Assembly: GCA_023416955.1 (NCBI GenBank)
Contig: JAEZGM010000009.1
Location: forward strand, 33,231-97,230
DNA length: 64,000 nucleotides
From: Bacillota bacterium
Lineage (GTDB): Bacteria > Bacillota > Clostridia > Oscillospirales > Acutalibacteraceae
Direction: 5' to 3'
The position numbers were made by a program, and so were the translations under genes. Below, one piece after another: positions 1 through 7,355 of this stretch. Position 1 is the first letter of the stretch; each line of letters starts with the position of its first letter. The notes below the pieces were generated by a model that ran no database searches, was not told the DNA's origin, and saw only the letters and a program-made list of their open reading frames with translations.

Positions 1-81
1 AACAGTCTGTTCGTACATTCTACTATATTATAAATTCAGTCCGTGTCCGGCGCAAGATATTTGTAAAATTAATGCAGTTAC

Positions 82-183
82 AGTCAGTTCCCTTTAGAAA
101 ACATCCAAGAAACAAGCAGAAAATCTTTGGTTTATGGATTTTATGCTTGGAGCTTGGTTCTGTTTTCAAATGAACTGACTATA
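82..183. repeat. Inverted-repeat element family A, copy 1
   Basis: The left arm begins AGTCAGTTC at 82 and runs to GAAAAC at 102. The right arm GTTTTCAAATGAACTGACTA (162-181) is its imperfect reverse complement. Internal words (AGAAAACATCCAAGAAAC, GGTTCTGTTTTCAA) recur in copies at 1798-1866 and 45533-45602. This copy is about 33 bp longer than the others because of extra sequence in the loop. The stop codon of the gene at 179-1543 lies inside the right arm. Confidence 0.75.
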
Positions 184-1543
184 TATTGTCACTTTCTTTC
201 GGATTTTCTTTCAGTTCGTACAAATAACGGCAATACCCCGCCCCCGGCATTGCCCAGTTGTAAAACAGCACTTTTTGCGCCGCGGCAGAACCGCCCGCCG
301 GAGCGCCGTCTTCCTCCGCACTTGCGTCGTTTCCGAGAACGGGCGTAAAGGCGTAAACCCGTACACCCCATTTTTCACGCACAGTTTCGTCAAGTAAAAA
401 CTCATGGCTCATAAATTTGCAGGGATACGCCAGCGTGTAGCAGTAGGCTCGGGCCATCGGCGCAGCCAGCGTCGACGCGGCGGCGGCATAGAAATAATTG
501 TACTCTACGTTCACCGGCTCGAACGGTTCCGTGGGATAAATGACAAACCGGAATGCCAAAGTCGCTGCAGTCAGGCCGCTTTGGTCGTTCTCTGTCGCGG
601 TGACTGTGACAAACTGATATATGGAGGTATAAAGCGTATTTTCATGCTGGTTGATATAATCGACCAGCGGCTGGTTATTTACTGTGCAGGACAGATTTTC
701 GAACGCGGCTTTTGCCAGCTCCTCCGCCGGACGGCGGCCGTCGCTGTAAATTGTCTGCATCAGCGTAAAATCAACCGGCAGCATCGTCTGCGGCACAATC
801 TGTTCCTTTGCACTCACAGTGACCACCGGCTCCGCCGCATTCTCCGCGACAGAGATCAGTTCCGTGCGGCGGATCGAATTGTAAAACGGCCGGTTCGCCT
901 GGGAGTAAAAAAAGTTGTTTACCATTTCAAAGTAGGAAAAATCGCTGAAGCTGCCGGGCAGCTGCTGCCGGATGTTCGCCGCATACACCACGTTCTGCAG
1001 CTGCTTCAGCTGTTCGGCGCTCAGCGCGCCCTGACTGATTGCGTCAACCATTTTCTGATAAAGTGCCTCTGATTTCACGTCGTCGTGGTCTTTCAGCCAG
1101 TTGGCGTATTCCCGCTCGGAATTTCCGTAGGATTCCTCATAGCATAGCTGAAAAAGCTGCGGCACCGCACCCTCGAACAACAGCTTTAATCCGTCCTCCT
1201 CCGACGGCGAGCCATCGGAAACCATAAAAGCGATGCGTGTTAAGGATTCCGAAATCATATATTTGTCGCACAGCAGCCGTGCGTACTGCGCAAAACGCCG
1301 CGCGTTGGCTGCAATCGGCGCGAACTCGGCAGCCAGCCCGGTCGCAAAACGCTCCGCCATTTGCCGGGGATTCAGATTCACCGGCATTTTCTGATTGCGG
1401 CTATGGCGCAGCTTGGAAAGCGCGGATTCAGACAAATCCAAAATTGCGGCGATCGTTTTATAATTCACTTCCAAAGGCTTTGCGGCAACCGATGATAAAA
1501 ATACATTAAATAGAAACGGTTTTTTTGCTTTTTTTGCGTTCAT
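179..1543 (-). CDS. Unrecognised protein with N-terminal HTH-like segment (454 aa)
   Basis: I do not recognise this family. The start is taken at the ATG at 1543 because AAGAAAGG sits about 9 bases upstream; longer in-frame starts have no ribosome site. Residues 1-15 are basic (MNAKKAKKPF). Residues about 27-50 (KTIAAILDLSESALSKLRHS) read like a helix-turn-helix, which suggests DNA binding. The remaining roughly 400 residues are soluble and mixed alpha/beta, with no signal peptide or clear membrane span; an alanine/glycine-rich linker (EEDGAPAGGSAAA) lies near the C-terminus. The TAG stop (179-181) is within family A copy 1, and copy 2 (1798-1866) lies upstream, so the gene is bracketed by the repeat. 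It could be a ligand-sensing regulator or an accessory gene that moved with the repeats. Both ideas are inference. Confidence 0.7.
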   Translation of the reverse strand: MNAKKAKKPFLFNVFLSSVAAKPLEVNYKTIAAILDLSESALSKLRHSRNQKMPVNLNPRQMAERFATGLAAEFAPIAANARRFAQYARLLCDKYMISESLTRIAFMVSDGSPSEEDGLKLLFEGAVPQLFQLCYEESYGNSEREYANWLKDHDDVKSEALYQKMVDAISQGALSAEQLKQLQNVVYAANIRQQLPGSFSDFSYFEMVNNFFYSQANRPFYNSIRRTELISVAENAAEPVVTVSAKEQIVPQTMLPVDFTLMQTIYSDGRRPAEELAKAAFENLSCTVNNQPLVDYINQHENTLYTSIYQFVTVTATENDQSGLTAATLAFRFVIYPTEPFEPVNVEYNYFYAAAASTLAAPMARAYCYTLAYPCKFMSHEFLLDETVREKWGVRVYAFTPVLGNDASAEEDGAPAGGSAAAQKVLFYNWAMPGAGYCRYLYELKENPKESDNI

Positions 1544-1797
1544 TCTGAACGACCTTTCTTTCCATGTCGGCGTTTGAAAACGTGTTTTCAAACTTTTCCC
1601 ATTTATGACAACTGCCTATTTCATTCAAAAAACTTACATTTAAATATGTATCGGAACGAACACCAAAAATCGAACGAAAATTCAGAAAGCCAATTGGATT
1701 TTTTTGTTTTATTATAAAATGTAATTTTTTACACAATATCCAAACCGCGCCGGGCACAGATTTTCCTATTGATTCACGCTTCTTTTCGGATTATTAT
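1544..1797. other. AT-rich leader upstream of the HTH-like gene
   Basis: This AT-rich stretch precedes the 179-1543 gene on the minus strand. An open frame of 83 codons crosses it, but it overlaps the start of the gene and has no ribosome site, so it is not called. It probably holds the promoter of the downstream gene; I could not choose a single convincing -35/-10 pair. Confidence 0.4.
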
Positions 1798-1866
1798 ATA
1801 GTCAGTTTACTTTAGAAAACCTCTAAGAAAATGAAGATTGCTTCTGTTTTCAAATGACCCGACTAT
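1798..1866. repeat. Inverted-repeat element family A, copy 2
   Basis: The left arm starts ATAGTCAGTTTACTT (1798) and ends GAAAAC (1820). The right arm GTTTTCAAATGACCCGAC plus TAT ends at 1866. The element is 69 bp and can fold into one hairpin. It shares arms and internal words with copies at 82-183 and 45533-45602. Confidence 0.75.
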
Positions 1867-1876
1867 TGTTTCGGCA

Positions 1877-1917
1877 ATAAAATGAGATCAGCGGAGAAGC
1901 CCCCGCTGATCTCATAC
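1877..1917 (-). terminator. Rho-independent terminator of the 58-aa protein gene
   Basis: On the minus strand GAGATCAGCGG pairs with CCGCTGATCTC around a short loop and is followed by ATTTTATTG. It sits directly downstream of the small gene that ends at 1933. Confidence 0.75.
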
Positions 1918-1932
1918 CGGTTTTCCAAGCGG

Positions 1933-2109
1933 TCAGCGAATCAGTTGCCCTACGTCGTCAATCACGCCGGAAACAATCCGATACGCGTGTCTTGCCTTCC
2001 GGCGCGTTTTTCTGCTGGGCCGTATCATCGGTGAGCCCATATTCGAAACTGCAACACCGGCGAGAATTCCCGCGCCTACGCCGCAAAAAAGTTTAACCCA
2101 TCTGTGCAT
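1933..2109 (-). CDS. Small membrane-anchored protein (58 aa)
   Basis: The start at 2109 is chosen because GGAGG lies 8 bases upstream of this ATG; an upstream in-frame ATG has no such site. Residues about 5-26 (VKLFCGVGAGILAGVAVSN) form one glycine-rich hydrophobic segment, of the kind seen in YtxH-like or other short single-span proteins. It is followed by a strongly basic stretch (RPSRKTRRKARHAYR) that would stay in the cytoplasm. A clear terminator follows at 1877-1917, so it is a single-gene transcript. The function is unknown. It is reported as real because of the ribosome site, the membrane segment and the terminator. Confidence 0.65.
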   Translation of the reverse strand: MHRWVKLFCGVGAGILAGVAVSNMGSPMIRPSRKTRRKARHAYRIVSGVIDDVGQLIR

Positions 2110-2196
2110 ATCGTTTTCCTCCAATAATTTTTAAAATCCAGCCTTTCAATATGTTACCCCTTTTTCCGCCGATTATTTTTGAAATTAATTCCAATA

Positions 2197-2284
2197 CTAA
2201 AGTACGGTGATTACATCCATTCTGAAGCCGCTCAATGCTGTAATTTCGCGGCTTCGAATTGCTGTGAGTTAATCATCGTTTACA
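2197..2284 (-). repeat. Long-hairpin repeat family B, copy 1
   Basis: Read on the minus strand, this 88-bp stretch aligns along its length with 9341-9437. Shared blocks are GTAAACGATGATTAA, CAGCAATTCG, AGCC-CGAAA and TGAGCGGCTTCAGAAT, then TAATCA. It is self-complementary: CATTCTGAAGCCGC pairs with GCGGCTTCGAATTG, flanked by GATTA/TAATC. It ends 3 bases before the trmL ribosome site, so it may be transcribed as part of the trmL leader. Confidence 0.75.
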
Positions 2285-2297
2285 AAAGGAGTCTGTT

Positions 2298-2798
2298 ATG
2301 CCAACACTGAATATTGTAATGGTCGAACCTGAAATTCCCCAAAACACCGGCAATGTGGCGCGAACCTGTGCCGCCACCGGCGCGCGCCTTCATCTTGTGG
2401 GGCCGATGGGCTTTCAAATTGACGATAAAAAGCTGAAACGGGCCGGGCTGGATTACTGGCATCTGCTCGACATCACTTATTACGATAATCTGGACGATTT
2501 TTTTGCGCGCAATACCGGCGACTTTTTCTATTTTTCCACAAAAGGCCACCATATTCATTCAGATATTTCTTACCCTGACGGCTGCTACCTGCTTTTCGGC
2601 AAAGAAACCGCCGGGCTGCCGGAAGCGCTGCTTCACGAGAATCCGGAAACCTGCGTGCGAATTCCGATGCTCAATAACCCCGACGCGCGCAGCCTGAACC
2701 TTTCCAATTCCGTTGCGGTCGGCGTGTATGAGGTGCTGCGGCAGTGGCAGTACCCCGATTTGCTTTGCGAAGGAAAGCTGCGGACATTTGACTGGTGA
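2298..2798 (+). CDS. trmL: tRNA (cytidine(34)-2'-O)-methyltransferase TrmL
   Basis: TrmL methylates the wobble ribose of tRNA-Leu species using S-adenosylmethionine. The 166-aa protein has the usual length of this SPOUT-class subfamily. Family motifs are visible: the N-terminal VEPEIPQNTGNVARTC, the middle LLFGKETAGLPE, and the C-terminal SLNLSNSVAVGVYEVLRQ, which makes up the trefoil-knot cofactor site. The ribosome site AAAGGAG lies 7-8 bases before the ATG. It follows the family B hairpin and precedes the pgk promoter, so it is not clearly part of the glycolytic operon. The assignment to TrmL rather than another SPOUT tRNA methyltransferase rests on the short length and the motifs. Confidence 0.92.
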   Translation: MPTLNIVMVEPEIPQNTGNVARTCAATGARLHLVGPMGFQIDDKKLKRAGLDYWHLLDITYYDNLDDFFARNTGDFFYFSTKGHHIHSDISYPDGCYLLFGKETAGLPEALLHENPETCVRIPMLNNPDARSLNLSNSVAVGVYEVLRQWQYPDLLCEGKLRTFDW

Positions 2799-2835
2799 TA
2801 TCTCCCCGTAAAATGGCAATACATGCCCGAACTGC

Positions 2836-2864
2836 TTGAAAAAATTAACTTTCTAGTGTATAAT
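2836..2864 (+). promoter_or_regulatory. Sigma-A promoter of pgk-tpiA-gpmI
   Basis: TTGAAA (2836-2841) is separated by 17 bp from a perfect TATAAT (2859-2864), about 55 bp upstream of the pgk start. Confidence 0.75.
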
Positions 2865-2918
2865 GTCAAAGGTTAAACAAAGATTTCCATTTTATATATG
2901 ATAAAAGGAGTGCAAGTC

Positions 2919-4112
2919 ATGAATTATCTCAACAAAAAAAGCGTGGAAGACATTGACGTCGCAGGTAAAAAAGTACTGGTACGCTGCGATTTCAACGTTC
3001 CGTTCGACGCGGACGGCAATATCACGGATCCGAAGCGAATTGACGAGGCTTTAAAGACCATTCGTTACCTCGTTGACCATAAAGCAAAGGTCATCCTTTG
3101 CTCTCACCTCGGCCGTCCGAAGGGCGAATTCAACATGAAATACTCCCTTGCCCCGGTAGCGGAGTACCTTTCCAAAGCACTGGGTCAGGAAGTAAAAATG
3201 GCGAAGGACGTCATCGGTGAAAGTGCAAAAAGCATTGCCACTTCTTTGAAAGACGGCGAAGTAGAGCTGATTGAAAATGTTCGCTTCCACAAGGAAGAGG
3301 AGAAGAACGACCCCGAATTTGCAAAGCAGCTTGCTTCCCTTGCTGAGATTTATGTCAATGACGCATTTGGCACCGCGCACCGTGCGCATGCTTCCACCGC
3401 CGGCGTTGCGGATTACCTACCGGCTGTAAGTGGATACCTGATTCAAAAGGAAATCACCATCATGGGCAATGCGCTGAGCAACCCGAAGCGCCCGTTCGTC
3501 GCGATTCTGGGCGGCGCAAAAGTTTCCGATAAAATCGGCGTTATCACCAACCTGCTGGACAAGGTCGACACCCTGATCATCGGCGGCGGCATGGCCTATA
3601 CATTCATGAACGCTCTGGGCTATTCCATCGGCACCTCCATCTGCGAGAGCGACAAGGTTGAGCTTGCGAAGGATATGATGGCAAAAGCCAAAGAAAAAGG
3701 CGTAAAGTTCCTGATTCCGGTTGACAACGTGATTGCCACCGAATATAAGCCCGACGCGGAGCACAAGATCGTTGACTCCGACAAGATTCCGGACGGCTGG
3801 ATGGGTCTTGACATCGGCCCGAAAACCGCGGAACTTTTTTCCGACGCAATCAAAGGCTCCGGTACTGTCGTATGGAACGGCCCGATGGGCGTTTCCGAAT
3901 GGGATAATTTCGCAGCAGGCACCATCGCGGTTGCCAAAGCAGTTGCTGAAAGCGGCGCGATTTCCATCATCGGCGGCGGTGACTCCGCGGCTGCTGTTGA
4001 GAAGCTCGGTTACGCCGACAAAATGACTCATATCTCCACCGGCGGCGGCGCTTCCCTTGAATTCCTCGAGGGTCTGGAATTACCCGGCATCGCCTGCCTC
4101 AATGAAAAATAA
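2919..4112 (+). CDS. pgk: Phosphoglycerate kinase
   Basis: This enzyme catalyses 1,3-bisphosphoglycerate + ADP to 3-phosphoglycerate + ATP in glycolysis (cytoplasm). At 397 aa it is of standard length. Signatures include VRCDFNVPFD near residue 25, SHLGRPKGE near 65, FGTAHRAHAST near 160, the nucleotide-side GGAKVSDKIGV near 200, WNGPMGVSEW near 320 and GGGDSAAAVEKLG near 360. The start at 2919 has AAGGAG 8 bases upstream; the longer in-frame start at 2898 lies before that site. It is first in the run pgk-tpiA-gpmI, driven by the promoter at 2836-2864. The gapA gene that often precedes pgk is not in this window. Confidence 0.97.
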   Translation: MNYLNKKSVEDIDVAGKKVLVRCDFNVPFDADGNITDPKRIDEALKTIRYLVDHKAKVILCSHLGRPKGEFNMKYSLAPVAEYLSKALGQEVKMAKDVIGESAKSIATSLKDGEVELIENVRFHKEEEKNDPEFAKQLASLAEIYVNDAFGTAHRAHASTAGVADYLPAVSGYLIQKEITIMGNALSNPKRPFVAILGGAKVSDKIGVITNLLDKVDTLIIGGGMAYTFMNALGYSIGTSICESDKVELAKDMMAKAKEKGVKFLIPVDNVIATEYKPDAEHKIVDSDKIPDGWMGLDIGPKTAELFSDAIKGSGTVVWNGPMGVSEWDNFAAGTIAVAKAVAESGAISIIGGGDSAAAVEKLGYADKMTHISTGGGASLEFLEGLELPGIACLNEK

Positions 4113-4163
4113 GCAAGCTTTGCTTGCCTTCCGCAAATGCGGCAGCGATGCTGCCGCATTTGT
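4113..4163 (+). promoter_or_regulatory. Intra-operon hairpins between pgk and tpiA
   Basis: GCAAGC-TTT-GCTTGC (4113-4127) is followed by a perfect 14-bp stem, GCAAATGCGGCAGC / GCTGCCGCATTTGT (4133-4163). Only a short T-rich tail follows, so the larger stem may act as a partial terminator or an mRNA-stabilising processing site that sets the pgk to tpiA ratio. Confidence 0.55.
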
Positions 4164-4204
4164 TCTATGATAAACAAAAAATTGTTGTAAGGAGCGGATT
4201 CTGA

Positions 4205-4972
4205 ATGAAAAAAGAACTGAGAAAAGCTGTTATTGCGGGAAACTGGAAAATGAACAAAACCCCTGCCGAAGCAAAGGAACTGATCGAGGGGATGAAGCCG
4301 CTGGTCAAAGACGCGGACTGCGGCGTTGTTGTGTGCGTACCGTACGTTGACCTGGAAACAGCGCTTGAAGCAACAAAGGGCACCAATATCGGCGTCGGCG
4401 CCGAAAATTGTCACTGGGAAAAGAGCGGCGCTTTCACCGGCGAAATTTCTGCCGATATGCTTTCCGCAATGGGCGTAAAATATGTAATTATCGGCCACAG
4501 CGAGCGCAGAACTTACTTCGGCGAAACCGATGTCACCGTAAATAAGCGCGTACGCGCCGCACTGGACAGTGGTCTGACCGTGATCCTCTGCGTCGGCGAG
4601 TATCTGGAGCAGCGCGAGCAGGGCATTACCTCGGAACTCGTTGCCATGCAGACAAAAATTGCACTCGGCGGTGTTTCCAAGGAAGAACTGGACAGAATAA
4701 TCATTGCTTATGAACCTGTTTGGGCGATCGGTACCGGCAAAACCGCGACTGCCGAACAGGCAAACGAAGTCTGTGCCACAATCCGCGCTACAGTGGGCGC
4801 GCTTTACGGCGAAGACGCAGCTAAGGCAATGACTGTCCAGTACGGCGGTTCCATGAACGCAGGAAATGCAGCAGAGCTGCTCGACCAGCCCGATGTTGAC
4901 GGCGGACTGATCGGCGGAGCTTCCTTGAAACCGGCTGATTTTGCGGAAATTGTCAAGGCTGCGAGCCGCTAA
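4205..4972 (+). CDS. tpiA: Triosephosphate isomerase
   Basis: This enzyme interconverts dihydroxyacetone phosphate and glyceraldehyde 3-phosphate. The TIM-barrel protein is 255 aa. Key motifs are GNWKMNKT (substrate lysine), IIGHSERR (catalytic His), AYEPVWAIGTGKTA (catalytic Glu and the start of flexible loop 6), and the phosphate-binding YGGSMNAGN and GGLIGGASL near the C-terminus. AAGGAG lies 10 bases before the ATG. It sits 92 bp after pgk, separated by a strong hairpin, and 24 bp before gpmI, so it is part of the same glycolytic transcript. Confidence 0.97.
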   Translation: MKKELRKAVIAGNWKMNKTPAEAKELIEGMKPLVKDADCGVVVCVPYVDLETALEATKGTNIGVGAENCHWEKSGAFTGEISADMLSAMGVKYVIIGHSERRTYFGETDVTVNKRVRAALDSGLTVILCVGEYLEQREQGITSELVAMQTKIALGGVSKEELDRIIIAYEPVWAIGTGKTATAEQANEVCATIRATVGALYGEDAAKAMTVQYGGSMNAGNAAELLDQPDVDGGLIGGASLKPADFAEIVKAASR

Positions 4973-4996
4973 GTTCCATGACAGGAGAGTAAATCA

Positions 4997-6508
4997 ATGA
5001 AAAAACCATTAATACTGATGATTCTGGACGGGTTCGGAATTGCACCGGATTACGGCAACGCGATCAAAGCCGCCAATAAACCGAATATTGACCGTATTTT
5101 TTCAAGCAATCCCATTACACAGATTGGTGCTTCCGGCCTAAACGTCGGACTGCCGGACGGGCAGATGGGTAATTCCGAAGTCGGGCATACCAATATCGGC
5201 GCGGGCCGTGTTGTCTATCAGGAGCTGACCCGCATTACAAAGTCGGTGGAAGACGGCGACTTTTTTGAAAACCCCGCGTTTTTGGCGGCGGCAAACAACG
5301 CAAAAGTCAACGGCACCGCGCTGCACCTTGTCGGCCTGCTTTCCGCAGGCGGCGTACACAGCCACAACAACCACCTGTATGCTTTACTGGAATTCGCGAA
5401 GAAACAGGGGCTGAAAAAAGTTTACGTCCACGCATTGCTGGACGGACGCGACGTCCCCCCCACCTCCGGCAAGGAATTCGTTGCCGAATGTGCGCAGAAG
5501 ATCAAAGAAATCGGCGTGGGTGAAATCGCCACCGTCATGGGACGTTACTACGCAATGGACCGCGACAACCGCTGGGAACGCGTAGAAAAAGCCTATGCCG
5601 CCATGGTTTACGGCGAAGGCGTACAGTGCACCGACCCGGTAAAAGCGGTGGAGGATTCCTACAACAACAGCGTAACCGACGAGTTCGTGCTTCCTACCGT
5701 CTGTGACAAGGACGCAAAGATTCAGGCGAACGATTCTGTGATTTTCTTCAACTTCCGCCCCGACCGCGCGCGTGAAATCACACGCACCTTTGTTGACCCG
5801 GACTTTAAAGGATTTGAGCGCAAAAACGGTTTTTTCCCGCTTACCTATGTCTGCATGACACAGTACGACGCTACCATGCCGAACGTGCTGGTCGCCTTTA
5901 AACCGCAGTCGCTGGAAAACACGCTGGGCGAGTACGTTTCCAAAAAGGGCCTGACTCAGCTGCGCATTGCGGAGACTGAAAAGTACGCGCACGTGACGTT
6001 CTTCTTCAACGGCGGCGTGGAGCAGCAGTTCCCAGGCGAGGATCGTGTGCTTGTAAACTCCCCCAGGGTCGCAACCTATGACCTGCAGCCCGAAATGAGC
6101 GCGAATGAAGTAACCGACAGGGTTGTGGAGCGCATTGAAAGCGGCAAATACGACCTGATTATTCTGAATTTCGCAAATTGCGACATGGTTGGTCACACCG
6201 GCGTTTTCGACGCCGCGAAAGCCGCTGTGGAAGCGGTTGACGGCTGTGTCGGCCGCGTGATTGGCGCCATTGAAAAAATGGGCGGCGTCGCGCTGATTAC
6301 CGCCGACCACGGGAATGCGGACAAAATGTATGAGGAGGACGGTTCTCCGTTCACCGCTCACACGACCAACCCGGTTCCGTTCTGTGTAGTCGGGTATCCG
6401 TGCAAGCTGCGTGAAGGCGGCAAGCTGGCCGACATCGCGCCGACAATTCTAAAGATTATGAATCTTCCCCAACCGGAAGAGATGACCGGTACAAGCATTA
6501 TTGAATAA
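4997..6508 (+). CDS. gpmI: 2,3-bisphosphoglycerate-independent phosphoglycerate mutase
   Basis: This enzyme converts 3-phosphoglycerate to 2-phosphoglycerate using two Mn ions and a phosphoserine intermediate. The 503-aa protein has the alkaline-phosphatase-like fold motifs LMILDGFG (metal Asp), QMGNSEVGHTNIGAGR with nucleophile Ser60, HALLDGRDVPP, MGRYYAMDRDNRWER, NFRPDRARE, and the C-terminal metal sites NCDMVGHTG and TADHGNADKM. CAGGAG is close upstream of the ATG. It is last in the pgk-tpiA-gpmI run and is followed by a strong terminator. Manganese-dependent GpmI is the mutase normally found in spore formers. Confidence 0.97.
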   Translation: MKKPLILMILDGFGIAPDYGNAIKAANKPNIDRIFSSNPITQIGASGLNVGLPDGQMGNSEVGHTNIGAGRVVYQELTRITKSVEDGDFFENPAFLAAANNAKVNGTALHLVGLLSAGGVHSHNNHLYALLEFAKKQGLKKVYVHALLDGRDVPPTSGKEFVAECAQKIKEIGVGEIATVMGRYYAMDRDNRWERVEKAYAAMVYGEGVQCTDPVKAVEDSYNNSVTDEFVLPTVCDKDAKIQANDSVIFFNFRPDRAREITRTFVDPDFKGFERKNGFFPLTYVCMTQYDATMPNVLVAFKPQSLENTLGEYVSKKGLTQLRIAETEKYAHVTFFFNGGVEQQFPGEDRVLVNSPRVATYDLQPEMSANEVTDRVVERIESGKYDLIILNFANCDMVGHTGVFDAAKAAVEAVDGCVGRVIGAIEKMGGVALITADHGNADKMYEEDGSPFTAHTTNPVPFCVVGYPCKLREGGKLADIAPTILKIMNLPQPEEMTGTSIIE

Positions 6509-6580
6509 TACAGACTTACGGCGGCAGCCGCAGGATGGATTACGATATGTATTGACTGTAAAAACGATTTTTCTATGAGA

Positions 6581-6627
6581 GAAGCGCCGCAGAACGAATC
6601 CGTTCATTTTGCGGCGCTTTCTTTTTG
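6581..6627 (+). terminator. Terminator of the glycolytic operon
   Basis: AAGCGCCGC (6582-6590) pairs with GCGGCGCTT (6611-6619), extended by AACG/CGTT, and is followed by TCTTTTTG. Confidence 0.85.
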
Positions 6628-6754
6628 TATAAAAGAAGATATTAAAGAGCCGTCGAATTATTGGGCAATTTTAAAAAATTAGTTGAAATATATTTTAAAG
6701 CACTATATGATGAATTCAGACATCGATGTACTCTATAACAAAGAAGGCAAATTC

Positions 6755-7210
6755 ATGGATACTAATATTGAAATGATACCCTCCTATAAAATTGCTTACA
6801 TACGAAGAACAGGGCCTTACGGTTCAGAAAATATGCAAATTATGGGGCAATTAAAAAGTTGGGCGAGAGAAAAAAACTTATTTGATGAAAATTCAATCAT
6901 ATTCGGAATAGCCCAAGATAATCCTCAAATCACAGAACCCAAAGATTGTCGTTATGATACATGTTTCGTTGTTTCGAATGAACTCAAAGTTGATAATACG
7001 TATATTCATTTTGGAAAAACGGCTGGCGGAAAATACTGCGTATTCAAAATAAGCCATACGGCAGATGCTGTGCAGAAAGCATGGACGGAGATCTTTCCGG
7101 AGTTATCGAAGAGAAATTACAAATTTGATGGCGAAAGACCAATCCTTGAACGCTATGCGGTGCAGATGGTAAACCAGCATTTCTGTGAGATTTGTGTGCC
7201 GATATTATAA
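6755..7210 (+). CDS. GyrI-like small-molecule-binding domain protein (151 aa)
   Basis: This matches the GyrI-like/SbmC effector-binding domain found at the C-terminus of AraC-type and MerR-type regulators. Visible family features are the opening YKIAYIRRTGPYG, WAREKNLF, the central IIFGIAQDNP and DTCFVV, GGKYCVFKISH, and the terminal RPILERY and CEICVPI. No DNA-binding domain is encoded in frame upstream, so it is a stand-alone domain or a relic of a larger regulator. The start at 6755 is preferred because AAGAAGG lies 7 bases upstream; ATG at 6707 or TTG at 6683 would add residues that look unlike the family. The stretch of roughly 6640-7250 is clearly richer in A/T than its neighbours, which suggests acquisition by transfer. 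Confidence 0.75.
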   Translation: MDTNIEMIPSYKIAYIRRTGPYGSENMQIMGQLKSWAREKNLFDENSIIFGIAQDNPQITEPKDCRYDTCFVVSNELKVDNTYIHFGKTAGGKYCVFKISHTADAVQKAWTEIFPELSKRNYKFDGERPILERYAVQMVNQHFCEICVPIL

Positions 7211-7305
7211 AAAATATTCGGTTACTGAAGACAAATTCCAATGTATTGTTGAAGCCAGGAAATCCAACGGTTTACAATTAGCAAACAATGCCTCGCACGG
7301 TTTCA

Positions 7306-7334
7306 TTGCAATGTCGCGGGAAAAATGCTAGAAT
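7306..7334 (+). promoter_or_regulatory. Promoter of the peptide-binding lipoprotein gene
   Basis: TTGCAA, a 17-bp spacer and TAGAAT, located 22 bp before the start codon. Confidence 0.55.
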
Positions 7335-7355
7335 ACTTGCATGAGGTGAACCTGA

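Noticed and set aside
1506..1757. 83-codon minus-strand frame upstream of the HTH-like gene
   Set aside because: It overlaps the start of the real gene in another frame and has no ribosome site.
82..1866. Composite transposon
   Set aside because: The flanking family A copies are short and encode nothing. No transposase is present and no target-site duplication is evident.
2298..6508. Complete glycolytic operon including gapA and eno
   Set aside because: Only pgk, tpiA and gpmI are present; trmL precedes them and a terminator follows gpmI.
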